A stretch of 37,849 nucleotides of DNA from positions 1 to 37,849 of the IMG/VR virus record IMGVR_UViG_3300035187_003172; one strand, 5' to 3'. A program made the translations under genes and the position numbers. Below the pieces are notes generated by a model that saw only the letters and a list, made by a program, of their open reading frames with translations, was not told the DNA's origin and made no database searches. Below are positions 29,669 to 37,747 of this stretch, one piece after another; position 1 is the stretch's first letter; the number at the start of each line of letters is the position of its first letter. This DNA comes from a virus.

Positions 29669-30706
29669 TCAGTCGTCTCCGATGGCCAGCTTCAGGTGCG
29701 CCGGGCTGTGGTGGCCATAGGTCCGCAGCACGGTCGTTACGGTATCTCCGAGCAGCGCAGCCACGTCGTATGGTGCCTTACCCTTCTGGAGCAGATGGGT
29801 CGCCCTGGTGTGCCGCAGAATGTGCGGGTGCGACTTGTCTGCCAGACCGGCAGACTCGCAGAGCGATCGGAACGGCCGATAGAAATCGCGACCGCCAAAC
29901 AGGCTGTCCCCGTCGCCGTTGGCAATCAGCCACCGAATGTCGTCCTCGATCGACTTGAACAGCGGCACACGGGCCTTGCGCTTGTTCGTGACCACGGTGC
30001 CCTCTTCGTGCAGGTAGATCACGCCGGCATTCCAGTCGACCTGTGACGCGGTGAGATCCTGCACTGCCCGACGACGAGCCCCGGTGTAGTAGGCGAGCCG
30101 GATGAAGCGCAGCAGGTGCCCTTCCGCCAGCATGAGCAGCAGTTCGAGTTCTTCCGTCGTGAACCACGCGGTTTCCTGCGTCTCGACCTTCGGGTTTTCG
30201 ATGACCGGCAGTTCGGCCCGCGTCATGCGCTTCCACTTGACCGCATGGTTCGCGGCCGCTGCCAGCACGCCGAGCTCGCGCCTTACGGTCGAGTTGGCGC
30301 CGGCCCGGTTCTTCCGGCGATCGCCACCGCCGACCTCACCAGCGCGCCGCGCCGCCACATAGGCCCGGCACTTCGGCACGTCCACGTCCTTGACCAGCAT
30401 GCCCCGGAAGAACGCGCTCAGGTGCTTCGCTGCGTTGTGCTGGCGCACTGGATCCGCGACCTGGTTGGCGTGCTCCCGCAGGTACTGGTCGAGGCACACG
30501 GCCACGGTCAGTCCCTCGCTTCCGGTTTCGTACAGGCCGGGGCCTTCGAGCAGGAACTGGCCGAAGCGAGCCTTCGCTTCAATCGGATCTTTCGTATCCA
30601 GAGAGAGCTGGCGCGTTCGCCGGATGGAGGCGTCGTACCAGTAGACGTAGAACCTGCCGTTGCTCCTGCGGTCGAGCCACGGCGCTTCCGAGCGCTTGCG
30701 AGGCAT
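29669..30706 (-). CDS. int: Tyrosine recombinase / phage integrase
   Basis: 345 residues from ATG 30706, with AGAAGGGAAATAGA upstream. The C-terminal catalytic domain shows YYTGARRRAVQDL (first Arg, about 211), HILRHTRATHLL (His about 295 and Arg about 298) and TYGHHSPAHL (nucleophilic Tyr about 330). The N-terminus (GRFYVYWYDASIRRTRQLSL) is an arm-binding-type domain and about 65-160 a core-binding SAM-like domain. It inserts phage DNA at attP, here the tRNA-Glu fragment. The start overlaps a MerR-like HTH gene by almost 200 bases. Confidence 0.95.
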   Translation of the reverse strand: MPRKRSEAPWLDRRSNGRFYVYWYDASIRRTRQLSLDTKDPIEAKARFGQFLLEGPGLYETGSEGLTVAVCLDQYLREHANQVADPVRQHNAAKHLSAFFRGMLVKDVDVPKCRAYVAARRAGEVGGGDRRKNRAGANSTVRRELGVLAAAANHAVKWKRMTRAELPVIENPKVETQETAWFTTEELELLLMLAEGHLLRFIRLAYYTGARRRAVQDLTASQVDWNAGVIYLHEEGTVVTNKRKARVPLFKSIEDDIRWLIANGDGDSLFGGRDFYRPFRSLCESAGLADKSHPHILRHTRATHLLQKGKAPYDVAALLGDTVTTVLRTYGHHSPAHLKLAIGDD

Positions 30707-30849
30707 TCTATTTCCCTTCTGTCGTACCGAGCGTGACCGCCCGGAGTGCGGATTACGTCAAGTTGCCATTTTTGCGACATTCGCGCCAGCGTTTTGACGG
30801 ACACGCACAAGGTGCGCGCCGCCTTGCCGGCAGAGAGCCTAACTGACAC
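30508..30849 (-). CDS. MerR/Xis-type HTH protein overlapping integrase
   Basis: 113 codons from GTG 30849. The first about 48 residues (VRLSAGKAARTLCVSVKTLA and RTPGGHARYDRREIE) fit the HTH_17/MerR-type fold of excisionases and small regulators. After residue 49 the frame lies over the integrase gene (30706 downward) and reads as Arg/Ser-rich out-of-frame sequence. The overlap is 199 bases. It may be a real short protein with a long tail, or a relic whose frame once ran into int, or a frameshift fusion. The start overlaps the repressor end by 11 bases. Confidence 0.6.
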   Translation of the reverse strand: MSVRLSAGKAARTLCVSVKTLARMSQKWQLDVIRTPGGHARYDRREIECLASARKRRGSTAGATAGSTSTGTTPPSGERASSLWIRKIRLKRRLASASSCSKAPACTKPEARD

Positions 30850-31240
30850 TTTTCAGAATCTCCATGACCTTCAAAGCCACGTCGAACGGCACCGCCTGGT
30901 TGACGGTCAGCCACACCGTGCCATCCGAAAGTGATTCGAACTTCCGGCACGGCGCCCGTGGCGGCTCGGTGAACGCGACTGGCACGAAGTCGACCGGAAC
31001 GAGGTCACGTGGCTCGCAACCGAGCACCGTGGCGATGACCGAAAGCCGTTTTGGCGTCGGAAACGCAATGCCGCGAATGTAGCTGCTGATCGTATCACGT
31101 TCGAATCGAACGTCTGCGGGCGCGATATTTTTGCATGCCGCAGCCAGTTCAGTCTGGCTCAGCCCCTTCTTCATCATCATCGTCTGGAGGCGGCGCGAGA
31201 ATTCTCGCCTAGCCGCGATCTTGTCTTCTTTGGTACGCAT
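30839..31240 (-). CDS. XRE-family repressor (CI-like)
   Basis: 133 residues from ATG 31240. HTH_XRE: FSRRLQTMMMKKGLSQTELA, then DTISSYIRGIAFPTPKRLSV and IATVLGCEPRDLVP. The C-terminal half (VWLTVNQAVPFDVALKVMEI) is short, with no LexA-type cleavage site seen. It likely represses lytic promoters and itself. First gene of the int operon, so repressor, HTH and integrase are co-transcribed. Confidence 0.85.
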   Translation of the reverse strand: MRTKEDKIAARREFSRRLQTMMMKKGLSQTELAAACKNIAPADVRFERDTISSYIRGIAFPTPKRLSVIATVLGCEPRDLVPVDFVPVAFTEPPRAPCRKFESLSDGTVWLTVNQAVPFDVALKVMEILKSVS

Positions 31241-31283
31241 TTCGCCGTCCCTTCATGTCTCCCCGAACAGGCTCCCTGTCGTG

Positions 31284-31315
31284 CTACATGTAGTACGGTG
31301 ACGCACTATAGTCAA
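31284..31315 (-). promoter_or_regulatory. Repressor-operon promoter with palindromic operator
   Basis: On the minus strand TTGACT (31315-31310) is 17 bases from TACATG (31292-31287), which is a fair promoter for the XRE gene. The -10 lies in the perfect palindrome CTACATGTAG (31284-31293), a likely repressor site. A related repeat is at 18416-18431. Confidence 0.55.
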
Positions 31316-31326
31316 ACACTATTTAC

Positions 31327-32547
31327 TTATGAAATACCGATTTCCACCGTGCTGCGGAAGCCTCTTTCGACGTGGTAAACGTACCCCTTCATGCTTCGTC
31401 CGGAAAGGTAGCCGGCCGCCGCGTGATAGGCGTCAGACGGGATCGGCGCCCGGTGACTGTATACACAGACGCCTGATATCTCTTTCAAAGTTTCGTGATG
31501 GATGTGCCCGGTGTGCCAGTGCCGGGTCCGGGTGTCGGCCCACTCGCCAGGCCAGCGCGTCGCCATGAGGATCGGCAGATCTCCGGGCTTCGCCCGGTCG
31601 CCATGGACGCCGCCGATCAGATTTTTGCCAAAGCGCTTTACGAAAAATGGGCTCGGGGAATTCTCGACGTGCACGTTCTTCTCTTTGCGGTAGTACATGC
31701 GGAGTGATTGTCGCAGGCCGACGGTGCCGACCGGATCGTGGTTGCCTTCCTTCAAGGCTATCTCGATGTGCTTGTGTTTCGATCGCGCTATTTCGGCGCA
31801 CTCCGTCGCGATCTCGAGCGCCGTTTCAAAGCCCTTGGAGTAGCGGCTGTCGGAGTCCAGAGCGTTGCCGGACAGCGGCGTTGTGCCCTTGTAGTTGTCT
31901 ATGTGCATGAGGTCGCCAAGTCCGAGCAGCAGTGCGTGGCCGGCCCTCGGCATTTGCTCGACGGTTTCGGTGAACGCATTCACGATCACCTTCCGGGCGA
32001 TGGACAAGTCCCAGTCGGGACCGTCGGTTTCCTTGCCCCACGCCAGCATGCCGACGTGCCAGTCGGCCCACGGATAAACCGCCAGCCGGTCACTGTCGCA
32101 GTCCTTGGTGATGACGGACGGAGCGACTGGCTTGAAGTTGGACAGTGCGTCTTCGGCGATCTCGGCGATCTGCTCCATGCTGAGCGGTTCGCGGGTCGTC
32201 TTCACCCATTGCTGCGTGATCTCGCCGGCACTGTTGACCAGTGCGGAGACGCCCTTGACGAAGTGACCTTCTGGCGTGCGGAACTTCGGTCCAGCTTCCG
32301 GCTTCTGGACGACAGACCGGGTTTTCAGATTGCCGGCGCCGTCGGTCACTTCGCTCATGCGGGTGATTTCGAAGCCGGGCATGACGGGGGTTTCGTCGAG
32401 GAACATTCCCCTGCGAGAAGCGGCTTGCAGTGTCCGGCTAAGAACGGATTGGGTGACGCCGAGTGCGGCTGCGGCCTTGCGATGGGAGCCGTGTTCTCGA
32501 ACGGCCTCCATGTATGTCAAGGCGCGTTCGGGATTGAAATCGGGCAT
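31327..32547 (-). CDS. HTH-fused calcineurin-like metallophosphoesterase
   Basis: 406 residues from ATG 32547. The N-terminal ERALTYMEAVREHGSHRKAA followed by AALGVTQSVLSRTLQA is a LysR-type winged-helix-like HTH. The C-terminal 250 residues hold all calcineurin-type motifs: WADWHVGM (DxH), LLGLGDLMH (GD), KEGNHDPVG (GNHD), GGVHGDRAKPGD (His) and HTGHIHHET (GHxH). Domain fusion of this kind is found in tailed phages near structural genes, where it is of uncertain role: nuclease or phosphatase targeted to DNA. AAAGGG about 12 bases upstream. Confidence 0.85.
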   Translation of the reverse strand: MPDFNPERALTYMEAVREHGSHRKAAAALGVTQSVLSRTLQAASRRGMFLDETPVMPGFEITRMSEVTDGAGNLKTRSVVQKPEAGPKFRTPEGHFVKGVSALVNSAGEITQQWVKTTREPLSMEQIAEIAEDALSNFKPVAPSVITKDCDSDRLAVYPWADWHVGMLAWGKETDGPDWDLSIARKVIVNAFTETVEQMPRAGHALLLGLGDLMHIDNYKGTTPLSGNALDSDSRYSKGFETALEIATECAEIARSKHKHIEIALKEGNHDPVGTVGLRQSLRMYYRKEKNVHVENSPSPFFVKRFGKNLIGGVHGDRAKPGDLPILMATRWPGEWADTRTRHWHTGHIHHETLKEISGVCVYSHRAPIPSDAYHAAAGYLSGRSMKGYVYHVERGFRSTVEIGIS

Positions 32548-32553
32548 GCGGAA

Positions 32554-32790
32554 CTATCCCTTTATGGAATGCGGCACGTGCTGGAACAGCCACGCCAGCC
32601 AGACGCCGCCCTTGGCGGCGATGAACCCGACGGCACCCGCGATCCCGTACACCGCCCACTGCGCGCCACGGGCTCGCATCAGAAAATCGTGTACTTCATC
32701 CAGTTTGACACTCATTGCCTTGACCTCGTCGCGCACTGCGTTGAGCTCGGCCTTGGTCTGGATGGCGATGTCGCGGGTGTTGTCGGTCAT
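32554..32790 (-). CDS. Coiled-coil plus C-terminal TM protein (XhlA-like)
   Basis: 78 residues from ATG 32790. Residues 1-45 form a heptad coiled coil (TKAELNAVRDEVKAMSVKLD), then AQWAVYGIAGAVGFIAAKGG and WLAWLF form a membrane helix. The plan matches XhlA-type haemolysin/holin helpers or other phage membrane accessories. It follows the spanin genes. Confidence 0.6.
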   Translation of the reverse strand: MTDNTRDIAIQTKAELNAVRDEVKAMSVKLDEVHDFLMRARGAQWAVYGIAGAVGFIAAKGGVWLAWLFQHVPHSIKG

Positions 32791-32802
32791 TGCCTTCGGT
32801 CC

Positions 32803-33186
32803 TCAGAAGCTCGCTCGGTTGTCGAAAAGCACTTCGCCGACGCCCATCAAAGCCCGGACCTTGTCATTGACTTGGATCTCGGTGCTCTCGAGCCCGCTCA
32901 GCGGATTCTTGATGAGGCAGGTGTTGGCGAACAGGTGCAGGTAGGTGCCGCCATCCGTGAAGCTCACGTACAGCGCGTGATACTCGACGCCGTTCTCCGG
33001 GTTGAGGTCGACGTACTTGGCCACGGCCTCGACCTTGTTGGCCTTGGTGTACTTGTCGAGAATGACGACTAGGTCGGCCGCCTTCACGCAGGCCGGCGAA
33101 TTCGGGTCGGTCATTTCCTGGGCGCGCACATACTGTGCGACAAAAACCAGTGCGGTTACGAAAAATGCTACAGCGATGCCACGCAT
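32803..33186 (-). CDS. Predicted periplasmic protein
   Basis: 127 residues from ATG 33186, with GAAAGGA seven bases upstream. A signal peptide (RGIAVAFFVTALVFVAQY, then VRAQ) precedes two Cys in the mature part (SPACVKAADL and NTCLIKNP), which could form a disulphide. No family recognised. It lies in the lysis region and may act on the envelope. Confidence 0.65.
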   Translation of the reverse strand: MRGIAVAFFVTALVFVAQYVRAQEMTDPNSPACVKAADLVVILDKYTKANKVEAVAKYVDLNPENGVEYHALYVSFTDGGTYLHLFANTCLIKNPLSGLESTEIQVNDKVRALMGVGEVLFDNRASF

Positions 33187-33188
33187 GT

Positions 33189-33479
33189 TCAGTCCTTTCG
33201 GCAGGTCGCCCGGATCGCCGCATTCTGCTGGCGGATTTCCCGGATCGTTTCTGGTGTGTCGAACTCGTTCGCCGGATCTTCTGCTGCTTCCGTTTCTGCG
33301 GCCGAGTAGCTCAATGGTTTAACGTCCCTACAAGGGACGGCCGCGACGACGCCGGTTATCGGGATCGTCGACGATTTCTCGCCACGTGTCGTCGCGCACC
33401 CGGTCAGCAGCGTCAGCAGCAACATCGGAAACGCGATCCGCTTCGCGGCGTGCTTCCAGTTCTGCTTCGTTACGACCAT
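33189..33479 (-). CDS. Rz1-like outer-membrane spanin lipoprotein
   Basis: 96 residues from ATG 33479. KRIAFPMLLLTLLTGCAT carries a lipobox (LLTGC), after which acylation would anchor it in the outer membrane. The mature part is short, with Pro and charged residues. Overlaps the putative inner spanin gene by 152 bases in another frame, a typical Rz/Rz1 plan. Confidence 0.75.
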   Translation of the reverse strand: MVVTKQNWKHAAKRIAFPMLLLTLLTGCATTRGEKSSTIPITGVVAAVPCRDVKPLSYSAAETEAAEDPANEFDTPETIREIRQQNAAIRATCRKD

Positions 33480-33564
33480 CGGTCTTCGCCTCGTTGCGTT
33501 CGATGTGCCGGGCCAGCCAATTGAAGAAGCTGACCAGCCCGGCGATGATTTTGGCCCAAGTCAC
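33328..33564 (-). CDS. Rz-like inner-membrane spanin
   Basis: 78 residues from GTG 33564, overlapping the holin stop as GTGA; ATG 33597 in the same frame is an alternative. WAKIIAGLVSFFNWLARHIE is the membrane helix; a charged coiled-coil periplasmic part (EARREADRVSDVAADAADRV) follows. With Rz1 it would fuse inner and outer membranes during lysis. Confidence 0.65.
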   Translation of the reverse strand: MTWAKIIAGLVSFFNWLARHIERNEAKTDGRNEAELEARREADRVSDVAADAADRVRDDTWREIVDDPDNRRRRGRPL

Positions 33565-33734
33565 TCGACGCGCTTCTTGTTCCAGAACATCCACCATGCG
33601 ACGCCCGCGAGCGACATCAGCGCCCCGGTTGCGGTCACGGCCATTTCCTCGGTGAGAAGTCCGCGCTGGACCATGAAACCGGCTGCGAGCTGCAGCACGA
33701 TTCGGATGAACTGCTGAATGTTGTCCCAATTCAT
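33561..33734 (-). CDS. Small holin (Pam3_gp28-like)
   Basis: 57 residues from ATG 33734, overlapping the amidase stop (ATGA). Two hydrophobic segments: NIQQFIRIVLQLAAGFMVQR and ALMSLAGVAWWMFW, joined by GLLTEEMAVTATG, basic C-terminus NKKRVE. The pattern MNWDxIQQxIR... and TGALxxLxGVAWWxxW matches a small two-TM holin family seen near endolysins. It makes the pores that release the amidase. Confidence 0.8.
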   Translation of the reverse strand: MNWDNIQQFIRIVLQLAAGFMVQRGLLTEEMAVTATGALMSLAGVAWWMFWNKKRVE

Positions 33735-34231
33735 TTGACGCTCCTGGTTTGAATTGCCTTCGCAACGTCGTTGCGCAGTTTGTCACCGCACGCCTTCGCG
33801 CCCCGCAGCTCGGGGAACGGCGGCAGAACGGTGAAGTCCCATTTCTGTCTCTGCTTGATGCCGAGCGTGCCCTGCACTTCGGCGTGCGAAAGTATGGTCT
33901 GCGGCGTGACCGGGATCCGGTACTGGGCCGCCAGCGTGGCGACGAGCCGGCAGAATGCGTCCCACTGCTTGCGCTTCATCGGCCAGTGGCCGTAGGTCAG
34001 CGGGTGCTCTTTTGCCCCGCCCATGCACGCCATGCTGACGCCGATGGAGTCGGTGTTGCAGCCACGGGTGTGGATTGCGTAGCCGCGCTTCAGCGGCCGT
34101 GCGTTCGCCCAGACCTGGTACTTGCCGATGACGATCTTGCCGTCGCCCTCGACGACGAAATGGTAGTGTTGGATGTCGGTGCTGTTGGCCTTGTGCGCGC
34201 CGGCAGTCCAGTGGCAGATGATCCGCTTCAC
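33731..34231 (-). CDS. N-acetylmuramoyl-L-alanine amidase (endolysin)
   Basis: 166 residues from ATG 34231. Amidase_2 features: KRIICHWTAGAHKANSTDIQ and HYHFVVEGDG (zinc His), GCNTDSIGVSMACMGG, LSHAEVQGTLGIKQRQKWDF (second His and conserved K-W-D). It cuts the amide between MurNAc and the peptide stem. No signal peptide; the holin next door provides release. Overlaps both neighbours by ATGA. Confidence 0.9.
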   Translation of the reverse strand: MKRIICHWTAGAHKANSTDIQHYHFVVEGDGKIVIGKYQVWANARPLKRGYAIHTRGCNTDSIGVSMACMGGAKEHPLTYGHWPMKRKQWDAFCRLVATLAAQYRIPVTPQTILSHAEVQGTLGIKQRQKWDFTVLPPFPELRGAKACGDKLRNDVAKAIQTRSVK

Positions 34232-34689
34232 GACAGCCTCGCCAGTTCGTTGTTGACGAGGTTGCGCAGCGCCTGGCTGTCGTCGATCGTGGTGTGCGTG
34301 CCGTCGATCACGACGTTGCCCTGGACGTTCGCGCCGTAGACATCGAAGCGCCCTTGACGCGACGCGCGGATCGAGATCACACGCTTGAAGTTCGGCGCCA
34401 TTTCCATCGGGAACCAGGCGTCGACGCTTATTCCGAGGTCGATAGGCTTGCGATAGAGCCGGGCAAAGTTGTTGGCGAAGGATGCGCCTGCGGAGTGGAA
34501 GATCAGCGCGACCGGGTCGGTCAGGTCCGTCTCTTTCTCAACGGCCTTGACTGCGGTCGCTGCCTGCGTCCAGCGGTAGACCGGCGCGCGCCAGCCGACG
34601 AGCTGCACTTCCTTGGCGATGGCGCGCAGGCCGCCCGACCAGATCGGGCCTCCAAGGCCGTAACTGAAGACTGCGGTGCCTTTGGTCAT
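34228..34689 (-). CDS. Alpha/beta hydrolase in lysis cassette
   Basis: 153 residues from ATG 34689, selected because AAGGAAG lies eight bases upstream; the frame extends to 34788 without a ribosome site. TAVFSYGLGGPIWSGGLRAI begins the protein. A nucleophile elbow LIFHSAGASFANNF (Ser), then GISVDAWFP (Asp) and VIDGTHTTIDDS (His) make a complete Ser-Asp-His triad. Its place directly before the endolysin suggests an envelope esterase (like LysB-type lysins) but lipase or depolymerase roles are possible. Confidence 0.7.
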   Translation of the reverse strand: MTKGTAVFSYGLGGPIWSGGLRAIAKEVQLVGWRAPVYRWTQAATAVKAVEKETDLTDPVALIFHSAGASFANNFARLYRKPIDLGISVDAWFPMEMAPNFKRVISIRASRQGRFDVYGANVQGNVVIDGTHTTIDDSQALRNLVNNELARLS

Positions 34690-34726
34690 GGAGCGACTTC
34701 CTTGCGACAGTAAACGACTTTTACTA

Positions 34727-37700
34727 CTAATTTTCCGCGTTGTCACCCTCTGGCGCGGTGCTTTCTCTTGCCGCAGCCGCGACACCAAGTATCCGGTTGA
34801 GCTTGGCGTTCCAGTCCGGCGTGCCGACCTTCGACACGTCGCGCCGCAACAGGTGCATCGCCAGTTCCGGGTCGAACTGCATTTCCAGCAGAAGCTGGTC
34901 GACCGTGGTCGGGCCGCTCGCCAGGCTCTCCGACGCGATGCGCAAGCTGCGCATGATGCCGCCGCCTTTCAGCGCGCCGTAGCGCAGCTTCAGTGCTGCT
35001 TCCAGTGCGTTCTGTATCTTCTTCGACGTGCCGAACAGCCCGACGTTCTCCGCGGTAGCGGAGTTCGTGCCGGTGCGCGCCCGACGGTTGGCGTCAAGCG
35101 TGATGATCCGATTCATGGTCCGCAGCGCGTTCATTTCTTCCGGGTCGAACACTTCGGCCAGCGTCTTTTCGTGCTCGTCAAACAGATTGTTCGTCTTCGA
35201 GAAACTGGCCGAACGTCCGCCCTCGACTTCTAGTTCTGGTGCGGGGTTGGTGATCTTGCGGCTCATCCACTTGGCGACGGCTTTCTTCAAGCCATCGCGG
35301 GCGGCCTCGTCCGGCCCGGTGTCAAGTACGAGTTGCCGCATGGCGCGCTCAGGATCACCGGATCCCATAACCGCACTGACGGCTTTGAACGGGCTTTTGT
35401 CGGACGCCATCGCGATCGGCGATTTTTCGATTTCCTTGCGGCGCGACTTCACGTCCATGCCGATGCGGGTCTGCGCCACGCGGCTGTTCTGGTCCAGTTG
35501 GCGGACTTCGTCGGCGATGCGGCCGGTGATCTCCTGACCCTGCCGCGCTTCAGCCAGCATGCGGTCCACGTCCGCACGCATGCCCGGCACCGTATCAATG
35601 ACCTCCGCGTTCGCACGCTCCCACTCGCGCAAACGATTGGGGCGCAGCAAGTCGGTCTGCCGGTCGACCACGCTCGTTTGTGCCAGTTTGTCGAGCAGGT
35701 ACGTGCGTGCGTCTTGCGCACGTTCAGGCACTGCGTCCAGCACGGAGCGGTTCAGACTTTCGGCTTTTGACCGGCTGTTCCCGTCCAGGAACCTGCCGGC
35801 CACATCTTCAGGACGAATACGCTGCTCGTTGGGGTCCGCCCGCGTCTGCCGACGAAGCAAGCCGGATTCGCCTTCTCGGAAACGCGGTCTGACCGTATCC
35901 CGGTGGTAGTCCATCCCCTGTCGAACTCGCGTGCCGGCCGTGCCGCCCTGCGCCACGATGTCGTCCTCGTACTGAGCCAAGCCGTCCCGCAGTCGCCGCA
36001 GTCTTTCCACTAGGGGGCCGGCCTTGCCCGTTCCTGTTTTCTCCATCGCAGTATCTATGGCGGTAGATATGTCGGCGCGGAACTCCTGTACGTCGCCGAA
36101 CGTCATCGGCGGTGCTTCGCCGGTTTCCGGGTCCGGCGCAAAACTACGCATACGAGCCAACAGATCGGTCGGCACGTTAGCTTCGCTGGTGGACAGTCGT
36201 ACCGTGGCTTCGACTTCATCCGCTATGTCCAGCGCGCGCTGCGGGTCGACTGGTGCGTTGCGCACTTCAGGGTCGCTGAACAGCGCGTGTTGCTGCCGGG
36301 TAACGTCACGCTCCTGTGCACGCCAGTCCGCCGCTATGCGTCGGCTTGCTTCCGGTCCCTGCCCGCGAGCTGCGTCCACGCGGGCCGCGTCCGGGGACAC
36401 AGGACGCTGCGCCTCAAGCGCCTGACGGTCCCTGTCCGTCATCTGCGTTTCGATGGCCAGTGCGCGCTCACCCATGTCGTCGGCCGAACGCAGCCGTTCT
36501 TTCGTTGTACGATTGGCGAAATCGGTGAAGTCACGGCTTGATGCGTCGGCCGGCTGCGCCTTACTTGCCTGCTTCATCGCTTCGGTACGCATCTGCTCGT
36601 CGCGCTCCACGAACCGACGCTGCGTGTTCTGGTCGCCCATGCGGGCCTTTTTCTCTGTCATCGCCATGCCCGCGTCATCCGAGAGCGCGCCGGTCGTCGG
36701 CATGTTTTCGATCGGCACGCCAGCTTCGCGCAATGCGTTGACGTTGGCTTCAAGCGAATCGGCCGCGACGTTCGGGTCTTTGACGAAGCCCTGCGCGCGC
36801 CACGCCGCGAGGTCCATGTCGCGGGAAGTCGGGCGCGTGGCCGGGAGTGTCGGGATTTCCGAACCGATCTGGTAGTTGCCCTTGCCGAACGTGCGTGCAG
36901 CACGGTTGACCAGTCCTTCGGTGACGCCTTGGCCGATAGACTGCGCGCCGGCACCGCCGAAACCGCCCAGGATCACCGAGCCGAGAGGGCCTGCGACGCC
37001 GAGACTGTCTTTCACATCGTCCGGGACGTACTCTTCGTAGATTTGGTTTGCACCGCCTGCGCCAACGCCGCCTCCAACGTCGCCCGCGATGACACGGGCT
37101 GGATCCTGAGCGTAGGCAAGCGACTGCCGGTCGAGAAACCGCGTGGCGAAGTTGCCGCCCTTGTTAAAGCCGGTGGCTGCGTTCCTCGCGACTGCCGCAG
37201 GGGCACGCCGGGCAAGCATTGCGCCGCCAGCGAGCGCCTGTGTTCCGAAGTCGATCGCGCCACCAACAATGCGCTCTTTCGGGGTGAGCGTGGATTCGTC
37301 GATCACCGCACCTTCGCCAAGCAGAGATTTTGCGATCTCTGCCGACTGGTCGTTGATCCAGTCGCCGCCGCCAACAGGTTCGGTAACATAAGGGGTTTCT
37401 ATGCCGACGAGATTGCGCAGCCAGGAGCCTGCGTTCACCGCGAGGTTCGCGATGTCGATCGGGGCGCCTGCGATCTTGCCTAGGCCGGACGCCATTTTTT
37501 GCGCCGGGTACTGCAGGACGGCGTCGTTGCGCTCCAGGCCGGCGTTATCTGTCGCCGGCATTTCTGTCTGCGGGTCGTAGGGGAGCCCGAACAGGTTATC
37601 GTTCGGAGTCGTGCGAAAGTCGTCCGTCGGGGCGGCAGACATCGTGGCGCCGGTCGTATACCCGGTCAGTGCCGGGTCCGGCGCGTCGTCCAGCGGCACA

Positions 37701-37747
37701 AGGCGGCGCGGCATCGGAGCCTCGTCAATGGGTACGAGTTTCGCCAT
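34727..37747 (-). CDS. Large internal virion / ejection-type protein
   Basis: 1006 residues from ATG 37747. The N-terminus repeats KLVPIDEAPMPRRLVPLDDA, then a series of Gly/Ala-rich helices (IVGGAIDFGTQALAGGAMLA, GVAGPLGSVILGGFGGAGAQ) that look membrane-active, then a long charged helical region (about 320-960). Proteins like this are carried in the capsid or tail and enter the cell with DNA. No lysozyme or transglycosylase motif was clear to me. It is next upstream of the lysis genes; the preceding gene's TAA overlaps its ATG (TAATG). Confidence 0.7.
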   Translation of the reverse strand: MAKLVPIDEAPMPRRLVPLDDAPDPALTGYTTGATMSAAPTDDFRTTPNDNLFGLPYDPQTEMPATDNAGLERNDAVLQYPAQKMASGLGKIAGAPIDIANLAVNAGSWLRNLVGIETPYVTEPVGGGDWINDQSAEIAKSLLGEGAVIDESTLTPKERIVGGAIDFGTQALAGGAMLARRAPAAVARNAATGFNKGGNFATRFLDRQSLAYAQDPARVIAGDVGGGVGAGGANQIYEEYVPDDVKDSLGVAGPLGSVILGGFGGAGAQSIGQGVTEGLVNRAARTFGKGNYQIGSEIPTLPATRPTSRDMDLAAWRAQGFVKDPNVAADSLEANVNALREAGVPIENMPTTGALSDDAGMAMTEKKARMGDQNTQRRFVERDEQMRTEAMKQASKAQPADASSRDFTDFANRTTKERLRSADDMGERALAIETQMTDRDRQALEAQRPVSPDAARVDAARGQGPEASRRIAADWRAQERDVTRQQHALFSDPEVRNAPVDPQRALDIADEVEATVRLSTSEANVPTDLLARMRSFAPDPETGEAPPMTFGDVQEFRADISTAIDTAMEKTGTGKAGPLVERLRRLRDGLAQYEDDIVAQGGTAGTRVRQGMDYHRDTVRPRFREGESGLLRRQTRADPNEQRIRPEDVAGRFLDGNSRSKAESLNRSVLDAVPERAQDARTYLLDKLAQTSVVDRQTDLLRPNRLREWERANAEVIDTVPGMRADVDRMLAEARQGQEITGRIADEVRQLDQNSRVAQTRIGMDVKSRRKEIEKSPIAMASDKSPFKAVSAVMGSGDPERAMRQLVLDTGPDEAARDGLKKAVAKWMSRKITNPAPELEVEGGRSASFSKTNNLFDEHEKTLAEVFDPEEMNALRTMNRIITLDANRRARTGTNSATAENVGLFGTSKKIQNALEAALKLRYGALKGGGIMRSLRIASESLASGPTTVDQLLLEMQFDPELAMHLLRRDVSKVGTPDWNAKLNRILGVAAAARESTAPEGDNAEN

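Noticed and set aside
31708-33072. 454-codon open frame on the plus strand
   Set aside because: It is antisense to the metallophosphoesterase, TM and periplasmic genes, which have clear motifs and ribosome sites. Long antisense frames are expected in G+C-rich DNA.
33304-33344. tRNA-like string AGTAGCTCAATGG
   Set aside because: Resembles a tRNA D arm, but no T arm or CCA follows, and it codes for the outer spanin.
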